The position numbers were made by a program, and so were the translations under genes. This document shows positions 7,618-15,383 of a DNA stretch of 22,826 nt, piece after piece (position 1 is the stretch's first letter; each line of letters starts with the position of its first letter). The notes under the pieces are model-generated. The model made no database searches. It had not been told where the DNA came from and worked only from the letters and a program-made list of their open reading frames with translations. Origin of the DNA: JAWUWD01 sp034112085 (lineage in GTDB: Bacteria; Bacteroidota; Bacteroidia; Cytophagales; Cyclobacteriaceae). The stretch spans positions 1 through 22,826 of the forward strand of contig JAWUWD010000066.1 in the NCBI GenBank assembly GCA_034112085.1, in the 5' to 3' direction.

Positions 7618-7623
7618 CGTTCA

Positions 7624-7631
7624 TATTTTTG
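7624..7631 (+). promoter_or_regulatory. Promoter -7 element of the secreted-protein pair
   Basis: TATTTTTG matches TAnnTTTG exactly. It lies 30 bases upstream of the ATG at 7662, leaving a leader of about 25 nt. About 18 bases upstream is a T-rich stretch (TTTT) but not a perfect TTG, so the -33 element is weak. It is back to back with the hydrolase promoter. Confidence 0.45.
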
Positions 7632-7661
7632 TAACTTAAATCCTAAATCAATGCATCTCTC

Positions 7662-8642
7662 ATGAGAAAACTAATCACGGTGATCATCTTGATGTGTCTC
7701 TTTCTGGCAAATAGCCAAGGACAACACGTCAATTCAGATTTCGAAACCGCATTTACCAAGTATACCGTAAGCGCCAAAGCATGTACACGTATTGTTCATT
7801 TCTCAGGCAGCCTCATTTTTATTCCAGAAAATGCATTTGCCTTGAGCCCAAAAGACGCAGTTGATTCGGTAGATATTTATTATCGTGAGATTCGCTCCCC
7901 ATTGGATATGATCGTACACGATATTCCGATGGTGTTCAGTCTTGCAGGCCGACAGGTTCACCTTGAGTCCAATGGCATGTTTGAGATTTGGGGAAAATCC
8001 AAAGATGACACCCTTGCCGTGCATGAAGACAAAAGCATAGAGGTGCGACTAGCCATGAGTGAAGTACAATCAGATAGACGAATGGAAGGTTATCGTTTCG
8101 ATGCAAGCAAGAGGTCGTGGACCTCCTATACTAATCGCCTGACGAATAACCGAATAGACCATACCGATGATGATCTCTGGGGCAGTTCACCGGTGCAAAA
8201 CGAAGAAGTGTGGGAAGAAGACGATTCCGAATGGGCGCAAGAAGACTCTATCAGAAGAGTTGCCTTCCAGGCAATGGAGATCTTCGACTTTGGTCTGTAC
8301 AATTATGACAAGATCATAGATGATGAAATATTTGTCAGTGTCAGAGCAGACTTCATCTATAAAGCCAACCAAAAGGCTTTACAAGCTACTGTATACATCG
8401 TATATGATGATATCAATTCTGTATTCTACTTCCCTCCAGATACTTGGGCCAAAGGGTTTTCCATCATCCAAGACAATTCCTACAAGCTATTCAGCATCGA
8501 TAAAGAAGGTCGAGTGGCTAGATTGCGTGACTTCCCACTGCTCAAAGAGATCCAAGATCAAGCCTTTACTTTCCAGTTGGAAGGAGATGGCGCTCAACCC
8601 GAAAACAAGCAAGAACTTGCCAAACTAACTGGACTGCGATGA
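7662..8642 (+). CDS. Secreted protein of unknown function (326 aa)
   Basis: The protein starts with a Sec signal peptide (hydrophobic core at about 4-16, likely cleavage near SQG-Q, residue 20), so it is exported. The mature part is about 300 residues with no TM segment. A Trp/Asp/Glu-rich linker lies around 170-195. A later block around residues 205-260 (FDFGLYNYDKI, then a beta-rich stretch) resembles conserved segments I have seen in uncharacterised Bacteroidota surface proteins, but I cannot name a family. Its stop overlaps the next ATG (ATGA), so the two are translationally coupled and probably work together. Confidence 0.8.
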   Translation: MRKLITVIILMCLFLANSQGQHVNSDFETAFTKYTVSAKACTRIVHFSGSLIFIPENAFALSPKDAVDSVDIYYREIRSPLDMIVHDIPMVFSLAGRQVHLESNGMFEIWGKSKDDTLAVHEDKSIEVRLAMSEVQSDRRMEGYRFDASKRSWTSYTNRLTNNRIDHTDDDLWGSSPVQNEEVWEEDDSEWAQEDSIRRVAFQAMEIFDFGLYNYDKIIDDEIFVSVRADFIYKANQKALQATVYIVYDDINSVFYFPPDTWAKGFSIIQDNSYKLFSIDKEGRVARLRDFPLLKEIQDQAFTFQLEGDGAQPENKQELAKLTGLR

Positions 8643-9232
8643 AAATGAAACGAACCTTTACATCAATACTCTGTCTTCTAGCACTAGCGGCACTTGGACA
8701 GAATGGCTTCATCAAATCAAGAGTATATCTTGAAGAGAAGCAAAATAAACCTGCCTCAGCCATTCCCAAAATACTATTGGATGCCTATAGCAAAGGAGAC
8801 ATCACGGCATACTACCCTAAGAACTTGGAAAAACCAGTACCATACGCCCAATTTTTAAATCACTTTGGTATGGAATCCAAAGCCTATCAGGTCATTGCCA
8901 ATGATTACCCTTCGTGGTTTTGTGGCAAACTTCCTTTGGTTGAAATAGATCCTTCGGTCACCCAATGCATGCAATACTCCTTCGAGATAGGCGAACGCTC
9001 GGTAAGAAATAATATCTCCTATCAGCAAGAAATGAAACTGGCCTATGTCAAGGTGATTTATTCCGGAGAATGCAGCGCTTCAGGAGTAGAAAAAGAAGGT
9101 CCTGTATTTCGACTCGGAGACATTCGAAAGCTAAAAAGCTATGCATACAAAATTGTGAATACACAGAATTCCTCGATCTCCTACAAAGTAGCGGACTACC
9201 TAGATTTGAGATTGTTTAGGGCAGTGGAATAA
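8639..9232 (+). CDS. Secreted protein of unknown function (197 aa), coupled to the upstream gene
   Basis: The ATG overlaps the previous stop by ATGA; a second ATG at 8645 is also possible. Residues 1-21 form a Sec signal peptide ending near ALGQ. The segment LLDAYSKGDITAYYP (about 47-61) resembles the 'build up of x-x-G-x-i-x-AY' region of GldN/PorN gliding proteins. The rest does not match clearly and the protein is shorter, so I do not assign it there. Several Cys residues (about 95, 108, 139) could form disulphides in the periplasm. The pair ends convergently with the rhomboid gene, 22 bp away. Confidence 0.8.
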   Translation: MKMKRTFTSILCLLALAALGQNGFIKSRVYLEEKQNKPASAIPKILLDAYSKGDITAYYPKNLEKPVPYAQFLNHFGMESKAYQVIANDYPSWFCGKLPLVEIDPSVTQCMQYSFEIGERSVRNNISYQQEMKLAYVKVIYSGECSASGVEKEGPVFRLGDIRKLKSYAYKIVNTQNSSISYKVADYLDLRLFRAVE

Positions 9233-9254
9233 ATCATCTGGAGAGTAGAATAGG

Positions 9255-9839
9255 TCATAGGCTATCAGTACTTGTCTGCTCTGTGAATTCTCCTTTGTCA
9301 TTGATAAAGAAGCCAAACAGTCCTCCGCAGATGCCTCCCATGATATGCCCAAATTGTGACACATGATCTGCTTCAAAGGAATTTAATATTTCCCGGCCGA
9401 TATAAAGTAGAAATACAAGGATGAAGGTCAGTGGTATATAGCCTTTTTGGAAACTCGAAAATGAGCTGAGCAGTATCAGCATAAAGGCAATTCCACTCGC
9501 TCCTAGCACATTGTCTTTGAAGAAAATAATATTCAGCGCTGCGGTGACTAAAGCGGTGATAATAATCATTTTTATGAGGTTTGCTGAGCCATACTTCTCT
9601 TCCAAAATAGGTCCTACCACAAGGATTAATGCAAAATTGCTAATGAGATGTGTCCAGTTGGCGTGGCCAATGACATAGGTAAATAATCGGATATAGTCCA
9701 ATGGGCTACTTACATCGAAATTGCCATAAAGCACGAACATGCTCTTAAACCCTTCCCCAAAAACATAGGTCAGAATCAGCACGATGGCTGATAGCAGTGC
9801 ATAAGTCAGAATCACTGGAGAGTTATATTGAATTTTCAT
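9255..9839 (-). CDS. Rhomboid family intramembrane serine protease
   Basis: This 194-aa protein has about six TM segments and the rhomboid signatures: H64-x-x-x-N68 in TM2 (THLISN), nucleophile Ser115 in GASG (113-116) and catalytic His165 in GHIMGG. The Ser-His dyad cleaves substrate TM helices inside the membrane. The length is normal for a minimal six-TM bacterial rhomboid. The ATG is a standard start. It is transcribed alone, divergent from speD with a 178-bp gap. Its substrate is unknown, and I see no evidence tying it to the polyamine cluster beyond adjacency. Confidence 0.92.
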   Translation of the reverse strand: MKIQYNSPVILTYALLSAIVLILTYVFGEGFKSMFVLYGNFDVSSPLDYIRLFTYVIGHANWTHLISNFALILVVGPILEEKYGSANLIKMIIITALVTAALNIIFFKDNVLGASGIAFMLILLSSFSSFQKGYIPLTFILVFLLYIGREILNSFEADHVSQFGHIMGGICGGLFGFFINDKGEFTEQTSTDSL

Positions 9840-9982
9840 TTGATAAAGAAACTAATTAATTGCGAAGTGACGTTATCTGAAGGTGGAAATCCATCAAATA
9901 GTGCCTTCACGAAAACACTTCAAAAGTTAAAAAACTTCTTTTGTAAAACATGACTGTTTTCTTACAAGCACTAAATAATCAG

Positions 9983-9990
9983 TATATTTA
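9983..9990 (+). promoter_or_regulatory. Possible -7 element of the speD operon
   Basis: TATATTTA differs from TAnnTTTG only in the last base and lies 27 bases upstream of the speD start codon. The matching -33 element is poor, so this is a tentative promoter call. Confidence 0.3.
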
Positions 9991-10017
9991 TAGCTTATTA
10001 ATACAGGTTAGAAACTC

Positions 10018-10317
10018 TTGGAAGCTATTATTGACAACTACTCATGCTGGGTCATGGAAACAGATCCCTCCTCTCTGGTAAAGGATTTTGAAAGCATTCT
10101 TAAAAAATCTGGGTTTGGAATACTCAATTTCATGGAGCATAATTTCGAACCTCAAGGATATACGGCTATCTGGTTATTGGCAGAAAGCCATTTTGCGATT
10201 CACACTTTTCCAGAAGAACACAAATCTTATATAGAGCTCAGCAGCTGTAACCGGGAGATGTACGACCGATTCCTTCAAGAACTAAAATCATATGAACAAG
10301 TTCTTGAAAAGTCATGA
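10018..10317 (+). CDS. speD: S-adenosylmethionine decarboxylase proenzyme (prokaryotic class)
   Basis: This enzyme decarboxylates AdoMet to make the aminopropyl donor for spermidine synthesis. The 99-aa proenzyme has the self-cleavage motif AESHFAIHTFPE (55-66): cleavage before Ser57 would create the pyruvoyl cofactor. His62 and Cys77 (SSC) match the processing and catalytic residues, with the same Ser-His (5) and His-Cys (15) spacing as the Thermotoga-type enzyme. It is somewhat shorter than the usual ~120-130 aa, mostly at the C-terminus. An in-frame TAG at 10006 leaves TTG at 10018 as the only start that keeps the first beta strand; the first ATG (10054) would remove 12 residues. Its stop overlaps the K+ channel start (ATGA), so the two are translationally coupled. 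Confidence 0.9.
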   Translation: MEAIIDNYSCWVMETDPSSLVKDFESILKKSGFGILNFMEHNFEPQGYTAIWLLAESHFAIHTFPEEHKSYIELSSCNREMYDRFLQELKSYEQVLEKS

Positions 10318-11093
10318 GTCCATCATCTATCAAAAAAAACATCCTCAATACAATCAACAAAGCTGATAAAGGTGGAACGGTAAGTAAATACTTCGACTTC
10401 TTCATCGTCACGCTGATCATTCTCAATGTGGTGGCGGTGATCACCGAAACAGTTGAGGCTATCTATACTCCTTATCAGGAGTATTTTGAATATTTTGAAA
10501 TATTCTCTGTGGCCGTCTTCTCTATTGAGTATATCTTGAGATTGTGGACTTGTACCGAGATCGATAAGTATAATCATCCAGTTTTGGGCCGGATCAAATA
10601 TGTATTTTCTATAGGTGCGATCATCGATCTATTGGCAATCATGCCATTCTATCTGCCATTATTGATAGCTGCTGATACACGCTTCCTGAGAATATTGAGG
10701 CTTTTTAGACTCATGCGTGTATTCAAACTAGGTAGATATTCAGAAGCTTTCAATTCGATTGTATCCGTTATTTCAAAAAGAAAAGAAGAGCTATTAACGA
10801 CACTGACTTTCTTGTTGGTTATTCTTATTCTGGCATCCAGTGCGATGTATTATATCGAGCATGAGGCGCAACCTGATGTCTTCACGAGCATTCCCTCTAC
10901 GATGTGGTGGGGCGTAGCTACGTTGACTACGGTTGGTTATGGTGATGTCTATCCCATCACTCCGTATGGCAAAATACTAGGTGCCTTTATAGCTATATTA
11001 GGAATTGGTGTATTTGCGCTGCCAGCAGGTATTATTGCTACAGGGTTTGAGTCTGAGATCAGAAAGAAACGGGAACGGGATGAAGAAGATTAA
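10314..11093 (+). CDS. Voltage-gated potassium channel, six-TM Kv type
   Basis: This 259-aa protein has the full Kv plan: S1-S3 (about 28-48, 60-78, 97-118), an S4 voltage sensor with Arg at every third position (residues 123-141, RFLRILRLFRLMRVFKLGR), S5 (about 160-180), a pore loop with selectivity filter TTVGYGD (205-211) and S6 (about 218-245). It ends soon after S6 with a short charged tail and has no RCK or cyclic-nucleotide domain. It should conduct K+ across the inner membrane. It starts inside the speD stop codon, and its last 14 bases overlap the next gene. Such tight coupling to a polyamine enzyme is notable, because polyamines are known pore blockers of K+ channels. Confidence 0.94.
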   Translation: MSPSSIKKNILNTINKADKGGTVSKYFDFFIVTLIILNVVAVITETVEAIYTPYQEYFEYFEIFSVAVFSIEYILRLWTCTEIDKYNHPVLGRIKYVFSIGAIIDLLAIMPFYLPLLIAADTRFLRILRLFRLMRVFKLGRYSEAFNSIVSVISKRKEELLTTLTFLLVILILASSAMYYIEHEAQPDVFTSIPSTMWWGVATLTTVGYGDVYPITPYGKILGAFIAILGIGVFALPAGIIATGFESEIRKKRERDEED

Positions 11094-12540
11094 ACTTCTC
11101 TGCAACCTACGATTCTATATATTGCCTGCATTCTTAGGTGCTGTCATATGGAAGCAATTCGAATTGTTTCGATACTTCTACAATAGCAAGATTGATGATT
11201 TTCTATTAATCACTTTGATCACGGTAATCAGTGGCTTGGTCACTTACAAGTACCTCAACTTCAACAAACGAACCCTAGCTCTCATCCAGGGGATCACTTT
11301 GATTATTGGTCTTGTGATCTTTAAGATCACTTACCAAGTCTTTCAAGATTTTGACTTACTGAGCATGTCAACTTATTTTTTTTGCATGCTATCGGCTGTA
11401 AGCCTCATTGCTCCTCTCAAAGTGCAGGAAAACGGACCGCTGGCATCCGTTATAACCTTATTATCTATTCTTGTGGGAGGAGTGGCACAATTCCTTGCAG
11501 GTGGCTCGTTTATCATAATTTTGCTGGCAGCACTTTACCTTGTTATTAGTTTCGTCCACGAACGCTTACAGTTGGAAGGCAAGTTTCATTGGGTACATGG
11601 CCTCCTATTCCTGTTTTTGATAGCACTATCTCCTGTCATAGGCTCGGTGCCCAATCTCTATAAAAATCAACGGTCATATGTCGATAAAGTGGTGTACTCT
11701 CAAGACACCCCATTCCAAACCATAGATGTCACAGAATGGAAAGGACAGAGATGGTATTACTACAATGGCATCAATAACTTCAGCACCATCGATGAATGGT
11801 TGTACTATGAACCGCTAGTTCACCCGGTGCTAGAGATCGCTGAAAAAGCACAGAACATCCTCGTTATTGGTGGGGATAATGGGCTGGCGATCAGAGAAGT
11901 CCTCGAACATGAGGATGTCAAACAGATCCAACACTTGATCCTTGACACAGCGCTTTATCATCTTGCGAAGTCAAGCTCATTATTCACCACTATTAATCAA
12001 CAGAGTCTTGATGACAGTAAAGTAAAATCTCAACGAGAACACATCTTTCGTCATTTGCATAAGGTAGATTCAGTTTATGATATCATAATCATTGATATTC
12101 CTGACCCGGTGGATCTAGAACTCAACCAGTATTATACACAAGAGTTTTATGAGTTGTGTTATAAAGCACTTTCGCAGAATGGCCTACTAATTACGCACGC
12201 GGGTAGTCCCTACTTTGCTACGCAAGCGTACTATTGCATTTCCAATACGGTCAAAGCTTCTCAATTCTCAGTATTAGAGATGCACAATCAGGTACTCACC
12301 ATGGGCGAATGGGGTTGGATCATTGGAACAAAAAATTTCGACTCATCACAGCTGAGATCTAAAGCCATGGGACTGAATTTTGATCACTTGTCAACCACCT
12401 GGCTCAATAATGAAGCGATGAATATGATGCTTTCATTCGGGAAATTAAATATCAACATCAACGATTCCATAGTGAATACAATAAAGAAACCAGTAGTACA
12501 CTCTTTCTATAATAATGGGAATTGGAATTTCAACTTTTGA
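11080..12540 (+). CDS. Membrane-anchored spermidine-synthase-like protein with altered cofactor motifs
   Basis: This 486-aa protein has an N-terminal part with about six to seven TM segments (about 13-190) and a C-terminal aminopropyltransferase-type domain (about 200-486). It is a clear paralogue of the synthase at 15380-16921: STIDE, YEPLVHP, GSPYFA, LGEWGW-like and WLNNEAM blocks match. Key positions differ. The GGGDGG cofactor loop is GGDNGL (264-269), and the acidic VDLD strand end is LILD (286-289). The catalytic DxPDP is kept as DIPDP (339-343). It may be a regulatory partner or bind another ligand (inference). The ATG at 11080 is chosen because it gives a normal membrane N-terminus; the frame extends to a GTG at 11005 inside the channel gene. 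It overlaps the channel gene by 14 bp. Confidence 0.88.
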   Translation: MKKIKLLCNLRFYILPAFLGAVIWKQFELFRYFYNSKIDDFLLITLITVISGLVTYKYLNFNKRTLALIQGITLIIGLVIFKITYQVFQDFDLLSMSTYFFCMLSAVSLIAPLKVQENGPLASVITLLSILVGGVAQFLAGGSFIIILLAALYLVISFVHERLQLEGKFHWVHGLLFLFLIALSPVIGSVPNLYKNQRSYVDKVVYSQDTPFQTIDVTEWKGQRWYYYNGINNFSTIDEWLYYEPLVHPVLEIAEKAQNILVIGGDNGLAIREVLEHEDVKQIQHLILDTALYHLAKSSSLFTTINQQSLDDSKVKSQREHIFRHLHKVDSVYDIIIIDIPDPVDLELNQYYTQEFYELCYKALSQNGLLITHAGSPYFATQAYYCISNTVKASQFSVLEMHNQVLTMGEWGWIIGTKNFDSSQLRSKAMGLNFDHLSTTWLNNEAMNMMLSFGKLNININDSIVNTIKKPVVHSFYNNGNWNFNF

Positions 12541-12548
12541 GGAGCTAA

Positions 12549-13667
12549 ATGCGTAAAATCTGGCTATTTTCTAAGAATATTGATATTTGGCTGCTTGGGC
12601 TGCCTGTATGGATTTGCTGGATCGTGTGCTTTATAGTTCCCGAAAGTATGCACTCAGGCGAACTCCCTCTCTGGTTTTGGGCGTTCATTATTGTTGGAAT
12701 AGATGTTAGCCATGTTTGGAGCACTATTTTCAGAACCTATCTGGATAAGTCAGAATTCAACAATCACAAAAAGACTCTTATTTATGCTCCCTTAACATCT
12801 TTTCTGATACTCTTTTCGATAGCCTGTATCTCCATTACGTTCTTTTGGACGATCCTAGCCTATGTCGCTTTATACCATTTCATAAAACAGCAGTATGGCT
12901 TCATGCAACTCTATCGGGTCAAGTATGGCAAAGTAGATTTCAAAAAATGGGTCTCTGACAAAACTGCTATTTATACCAGTATGCTATTCCCTGTATTTTA
13001 TTGGCACATCAATACGCAGCGTAACTTTAGTTGGTTCGTTGATGGTGACTTCTTCAACCTAAGTCAATGGATCTCACAAGTCGAAATATGGGACATATCG
13101 CTGCTCTCCATGATTAATCAAACGGGCAATATTCTTTATTTCACTGTTTTAGGAGTTTGGTTGGTGCAAGAATTGTATTTCACTCAAAAAAATCAACTGT
13201 CATTCCCAGCAGGGAAGTTAGCTTGGGTGCTGACCACCGCTTGTAACTGGTACCTCGGCATAGTGTACTTCAATTCAGATTTCGCCTTTTCCTTGACCAA
13301 TGTCGTAGCTCATGGGATTCCGTATTTGGTGCTTTTGTTCTTTTATGTAGAACGTAAAAAAATCATACAAACTTCATCACTACCTTATTCAAAAATAATA
13401 GGACACATCCTATTTATGTCTATAGTCGTATTGATATTAGCTTTTGGTGAAGAGTACTTCTGGGACATGTTCTTGTTTAGAGACAATCCACATTTCTTTC
13501 AATCAATCACTAGCTATCCATTTGATGTACTCAATTCCCCATATGCCAAAGCGTTTGCGTTTGCGTTACTGTCGTTGCCACAGGTGACACACTATGTATT
13601 AGATGGCTTTATTTGGAAAAAGAATGACAAAAATCCGTACTTGAACAAAGTATTGTTTGGAGATTGA
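12549..13667 (+). CDS. Polytopic membrane protein with conserved-looking His motifs, unknown function
   Basis: This 372-aa protein has about eight or nine hydrophobic segments and no signal peptide. I cannot assign a family. His residues sit at or near helix ends in motif-like contexts: DVSHVWST (52-59), YHFIKQQYG (109-117), AHGIPYL (254-260) and THYVLDGFIW (347-356). This recalls integral-membrane metal-binding enzymes such as Brp/Blh-type oxygenases or desaturases, but the match is only in style. GGAG five bases before the ATG is one of the few good Shine-Dalgarno sites in the window. It starts eight bases after the spermidine-synthase-like gene and precedes the amine-oxidase-like gene, so a role in polyamine or lipid chemistry at the membrane is plausible (inference). 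Confidence 0.82.
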   Translation: MRKIWLFSKNIDIWLLGLPVWICWIVCFIVPESMHSGELPLWFWAFIIVGIDVSHVWSTIFRTYLDKSEFNNHKKTLIYAPLTSFLILFSIACISITFFWTILAYVALYHFIKQQYGFMQLYRVKYGKVDFKKWVSDKTAIYTSMLFPVFYWHINTQRNFSWFVDGDFFNLSQWISQVEIWDISLLSMINQTGNILYFTVLGVWLVQELYFTQKNQLSFPAGKLAWVLTTACNWYLGIVYFNSDFAFSLTNVVAHGIPYLVLLFFYVERKKIIQTSSLPYSKIIGHILFMSIVVLILAFGEEYFWDMFLFRDNPHFFQSITSYPFDVLNSPYAKAFAFALLSLPQVTHYVLDGFIWKKNDKNPYLNKVLFGD

Positions 13668-13720
13668 AGCCATGAGATTACTGAACAACTATTAACCAAA
13701 TAACTGATCGACTGAAACTC

Positions 13721-15232
13721 ATGAACCGTAGAAATTTTATAAAAACTTCATCACTAGTAACACTCCCAATACTCCTTCAATCATGTCAATGGGATTGGGC
13801 AGCTACCTCCTACCCGATTGAAGTAAGTTCAGATGCTTCTACAGGTCCCTTATTGAGGAAAAGCGGCTCTTTTGAGACCATCAGTGTCGCCAATAGAGAA
13901 GCACTGATAGTTGGCGGTGGGATAGCAGGGATGAGTGCAGCTTATTCTATAAAAGATAAAGACTTCCTGCTTTGTGAACTATCTAACAATTTGGGTGGCA
14001 GCTCTTCAAAAGCCCAATTTGATGGTATTTCTTTCTCGCAAGGCGCACATTATGACCTAGCATATCCTGACTATTATGGTGAAGAAGTTCTTCAGCTTTT
14101 CGAAGATCTCAATATCATAACTCACTTGCCATGGAGAGACGCTTGGGGTTTTGTAGATCAACAACACATCATCACTCATCGCAGAAAAAATCATTGCTTT
14201 GTTGATGGAAATCACCGCAAGGAAGTACTCGATGAAGGGAAATTAAAAGATGATTTCATCAAGTTGATTTCTCCGTATTTGGGCAAAATGAATTTACCAA
14301 CAAGGTTGATTCAAAACGACCTTCATCACCTCAATAATATCGACTTCATCTCGTTTTTGAATAAGAATATCTCGTTAACTCCTGAATTCGTAAGAGGATT
14401 GGATTATCATATGAAGGATGATTATGGAAGCGATGCGGCCAAAGTTTCTGCCTTGGCAGGCATCCATTATTTCATGTGCCGTCCTTACTACAACGAAATT
14501 GTTGAGCTTTTTTCTCCGCCAGAAGGCAATAGCTATTTCATCAATAAAATGGCAGAGCAGCTCAACAATGAGCAAGTTCTTACAGAACATTTAGTCAAAA
14601 GTATCAAAGAAGAAAAATCTGGTTTTAAAGTAGAGATCATAGATGTTCAAAATCAACAAATCAAATCACTTAATGTCAAAAAGGTCATCTATGCGGGTCA
14701 AAAACATGCGCTTAAATATATATATCCTGAAGGTCATCAACATTTCAAAGACAATACTTACTCACCATGGATGGTGGTAAATATCATCACTGATGATAAA
14801 CTACCAACGCCCGGATACTGGCAAAATGAAATGTTGACAGAAGACAGCACACTCTTAGGCTTTGTTGATTCTAATACACAGCATAATGCCGACAGTAAGC
14901 ATCGGGTACTTTCTGCCTATTATTGCCTCCCTCCTGAGTCTAGAAATGATCTGATCAATGCTGAAGCCAATAAAAGTCAAATTGCTGAAATGACCGTAAA
15001 TCATTTGAGTAAATACTTTGATCAAGACATCTCCTCTAGTGTGTTGAAAGTGCATATCAAAGTGATGGGCCATACCATGGCTATTCCATCACCCGGTTTT
15101 CTATTCAATGACAAGAACCAATATCGTGTAAACAAAAATTTAGCTTATGCAGGTGCGGATAATGGAAGGCTTCCTTTATTGTACGAAGCAGTAGATAGTG
15201 GCATTGTTGCGGTTAAGCTTCTTAGCTTATAA
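13721..15232 (+). CDS. Tat-exported lipoprotein FAD-dependent amine-oxidase-like enzyme
   Basis: This 503-aa protein opens with a twin-arginine motif (RRNFIK, Arg3-Arg4), a short hydrophobic core and a lipobox LLQSC with Cys22. It should therefore be folded with its cofactor, exported by Tat and lipid-anchored outside the cytoplasm. The dinucleotide-binding site is IVGGGIAGMSAAY (63-75), followed by the ribose-binding Glu86 and GG (92-93). A C-terminal YAGADNGRLPLLYEAVDSG block (about 475-493) matches the second FAD motif of amine oxidases, phytoene desaturases and protoporphyrinogen oxidases. The substrate is not evident. Its place in a polyamine operon suggests a polyamine or a polyamine-modified product (inference). 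It is last in its operon and convergent with the synthase at 15380. Confidence 0.88.
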   Translation: MNRRNFIKTSSLVTLPILLQSCQWDWAATSYPIEVSSDASTGPLLRKSGSFETISVANREALIVGGGIAGMSAAYSIKDKDFLLCELSNNLGGSSSKAQFDGISFSQGAHYDLAYPDYYGEEVLQLFEDLNIITHLPWRDAWGFVDQQHIITHRRKNHCFVDGNHRKEVLDEGKLKDDFIKLISPYLGKMNLPTRLIQNDLHHLNNIDFISFLNKNISLTPEFVRGLDYHMKDDYGSDAAKVSALAGIHYFMCRPYYNEIVELFSPPEGNSYFINKMAEQLNNEQVLTEHLVKSIKEEKSGFKVEIIDVQNQQIKSLNVKKVIYAGQKHALKYIYPEGHQHFKDNTYSPWMVVNIITDDKLPTPGYWQNEMLTEDSTLLGFVDSNTQHNADSKHRVLSAYYCLPPESRNDLINAEANKSQIAEMTVNHLSKYFDQDISSSVLKVHIKVMGHTMAIPSPGFLFNDKNQYRVNKNLAYAGADNGRLPLLYEAVDSGIVAVKLLSL

Positions 15233-15340
15233 AGATTATTCTAGCACTCTTGTGAGGAGCAGTTACTTGGATAATAGTGGCAGCTTCAATTTGTAGTGCT
15301 GGAAGATTTCTATGAGTAATTATCGATGTTTAAAACTGTC

Positions 15341-15383
15341 CTAGCTTAGAAGAAAATCAGGTAAATACCTATTTTGAAGCTAG
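15341..15383. terminator. Long imperfect hairpin between the two convergent operons
   Basis: CTAGCTT (15341-15347) pairs with AAGCTAG (15377-15383), AAAAT (15353-15357) with ATTTT (15371-15375), and AGGTA (15359-15363) with TACCT (15366-15370), about 17 base pairs with a two-base loop and one asymmetric internal loop. It overlaps the stop codon of the minus-strand synthase and follows the plus-strand oxidase by 108 bp. It probably ends transcription from both sides, though no long T run follows. Confidence 0.55.

Noticed and set aside
8320..8628. Plus-strand 102-codon frame inside the secreted-protein gene
   Set aside because: It is a shadow of the longer frame that carries the signal peptide and the ATGA coupling to the next gene.
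9903..9952. AAGTT-AAAA-AACTT hairpin upstream of speD as a riboswitch or attenuator
   Set aside because: The stem is only five base pairs in AT-rich DNA, with no conserved SAM-riboswitch core visible.
11005..11079. GTG start for the spermidine-synthase-like gene inside the channel gene
   Set aside because: It would add 25 non-membrane residues read out of the channel's pore-helix coding region; the ATG at 11080 gives a normal membrane N-terminus.
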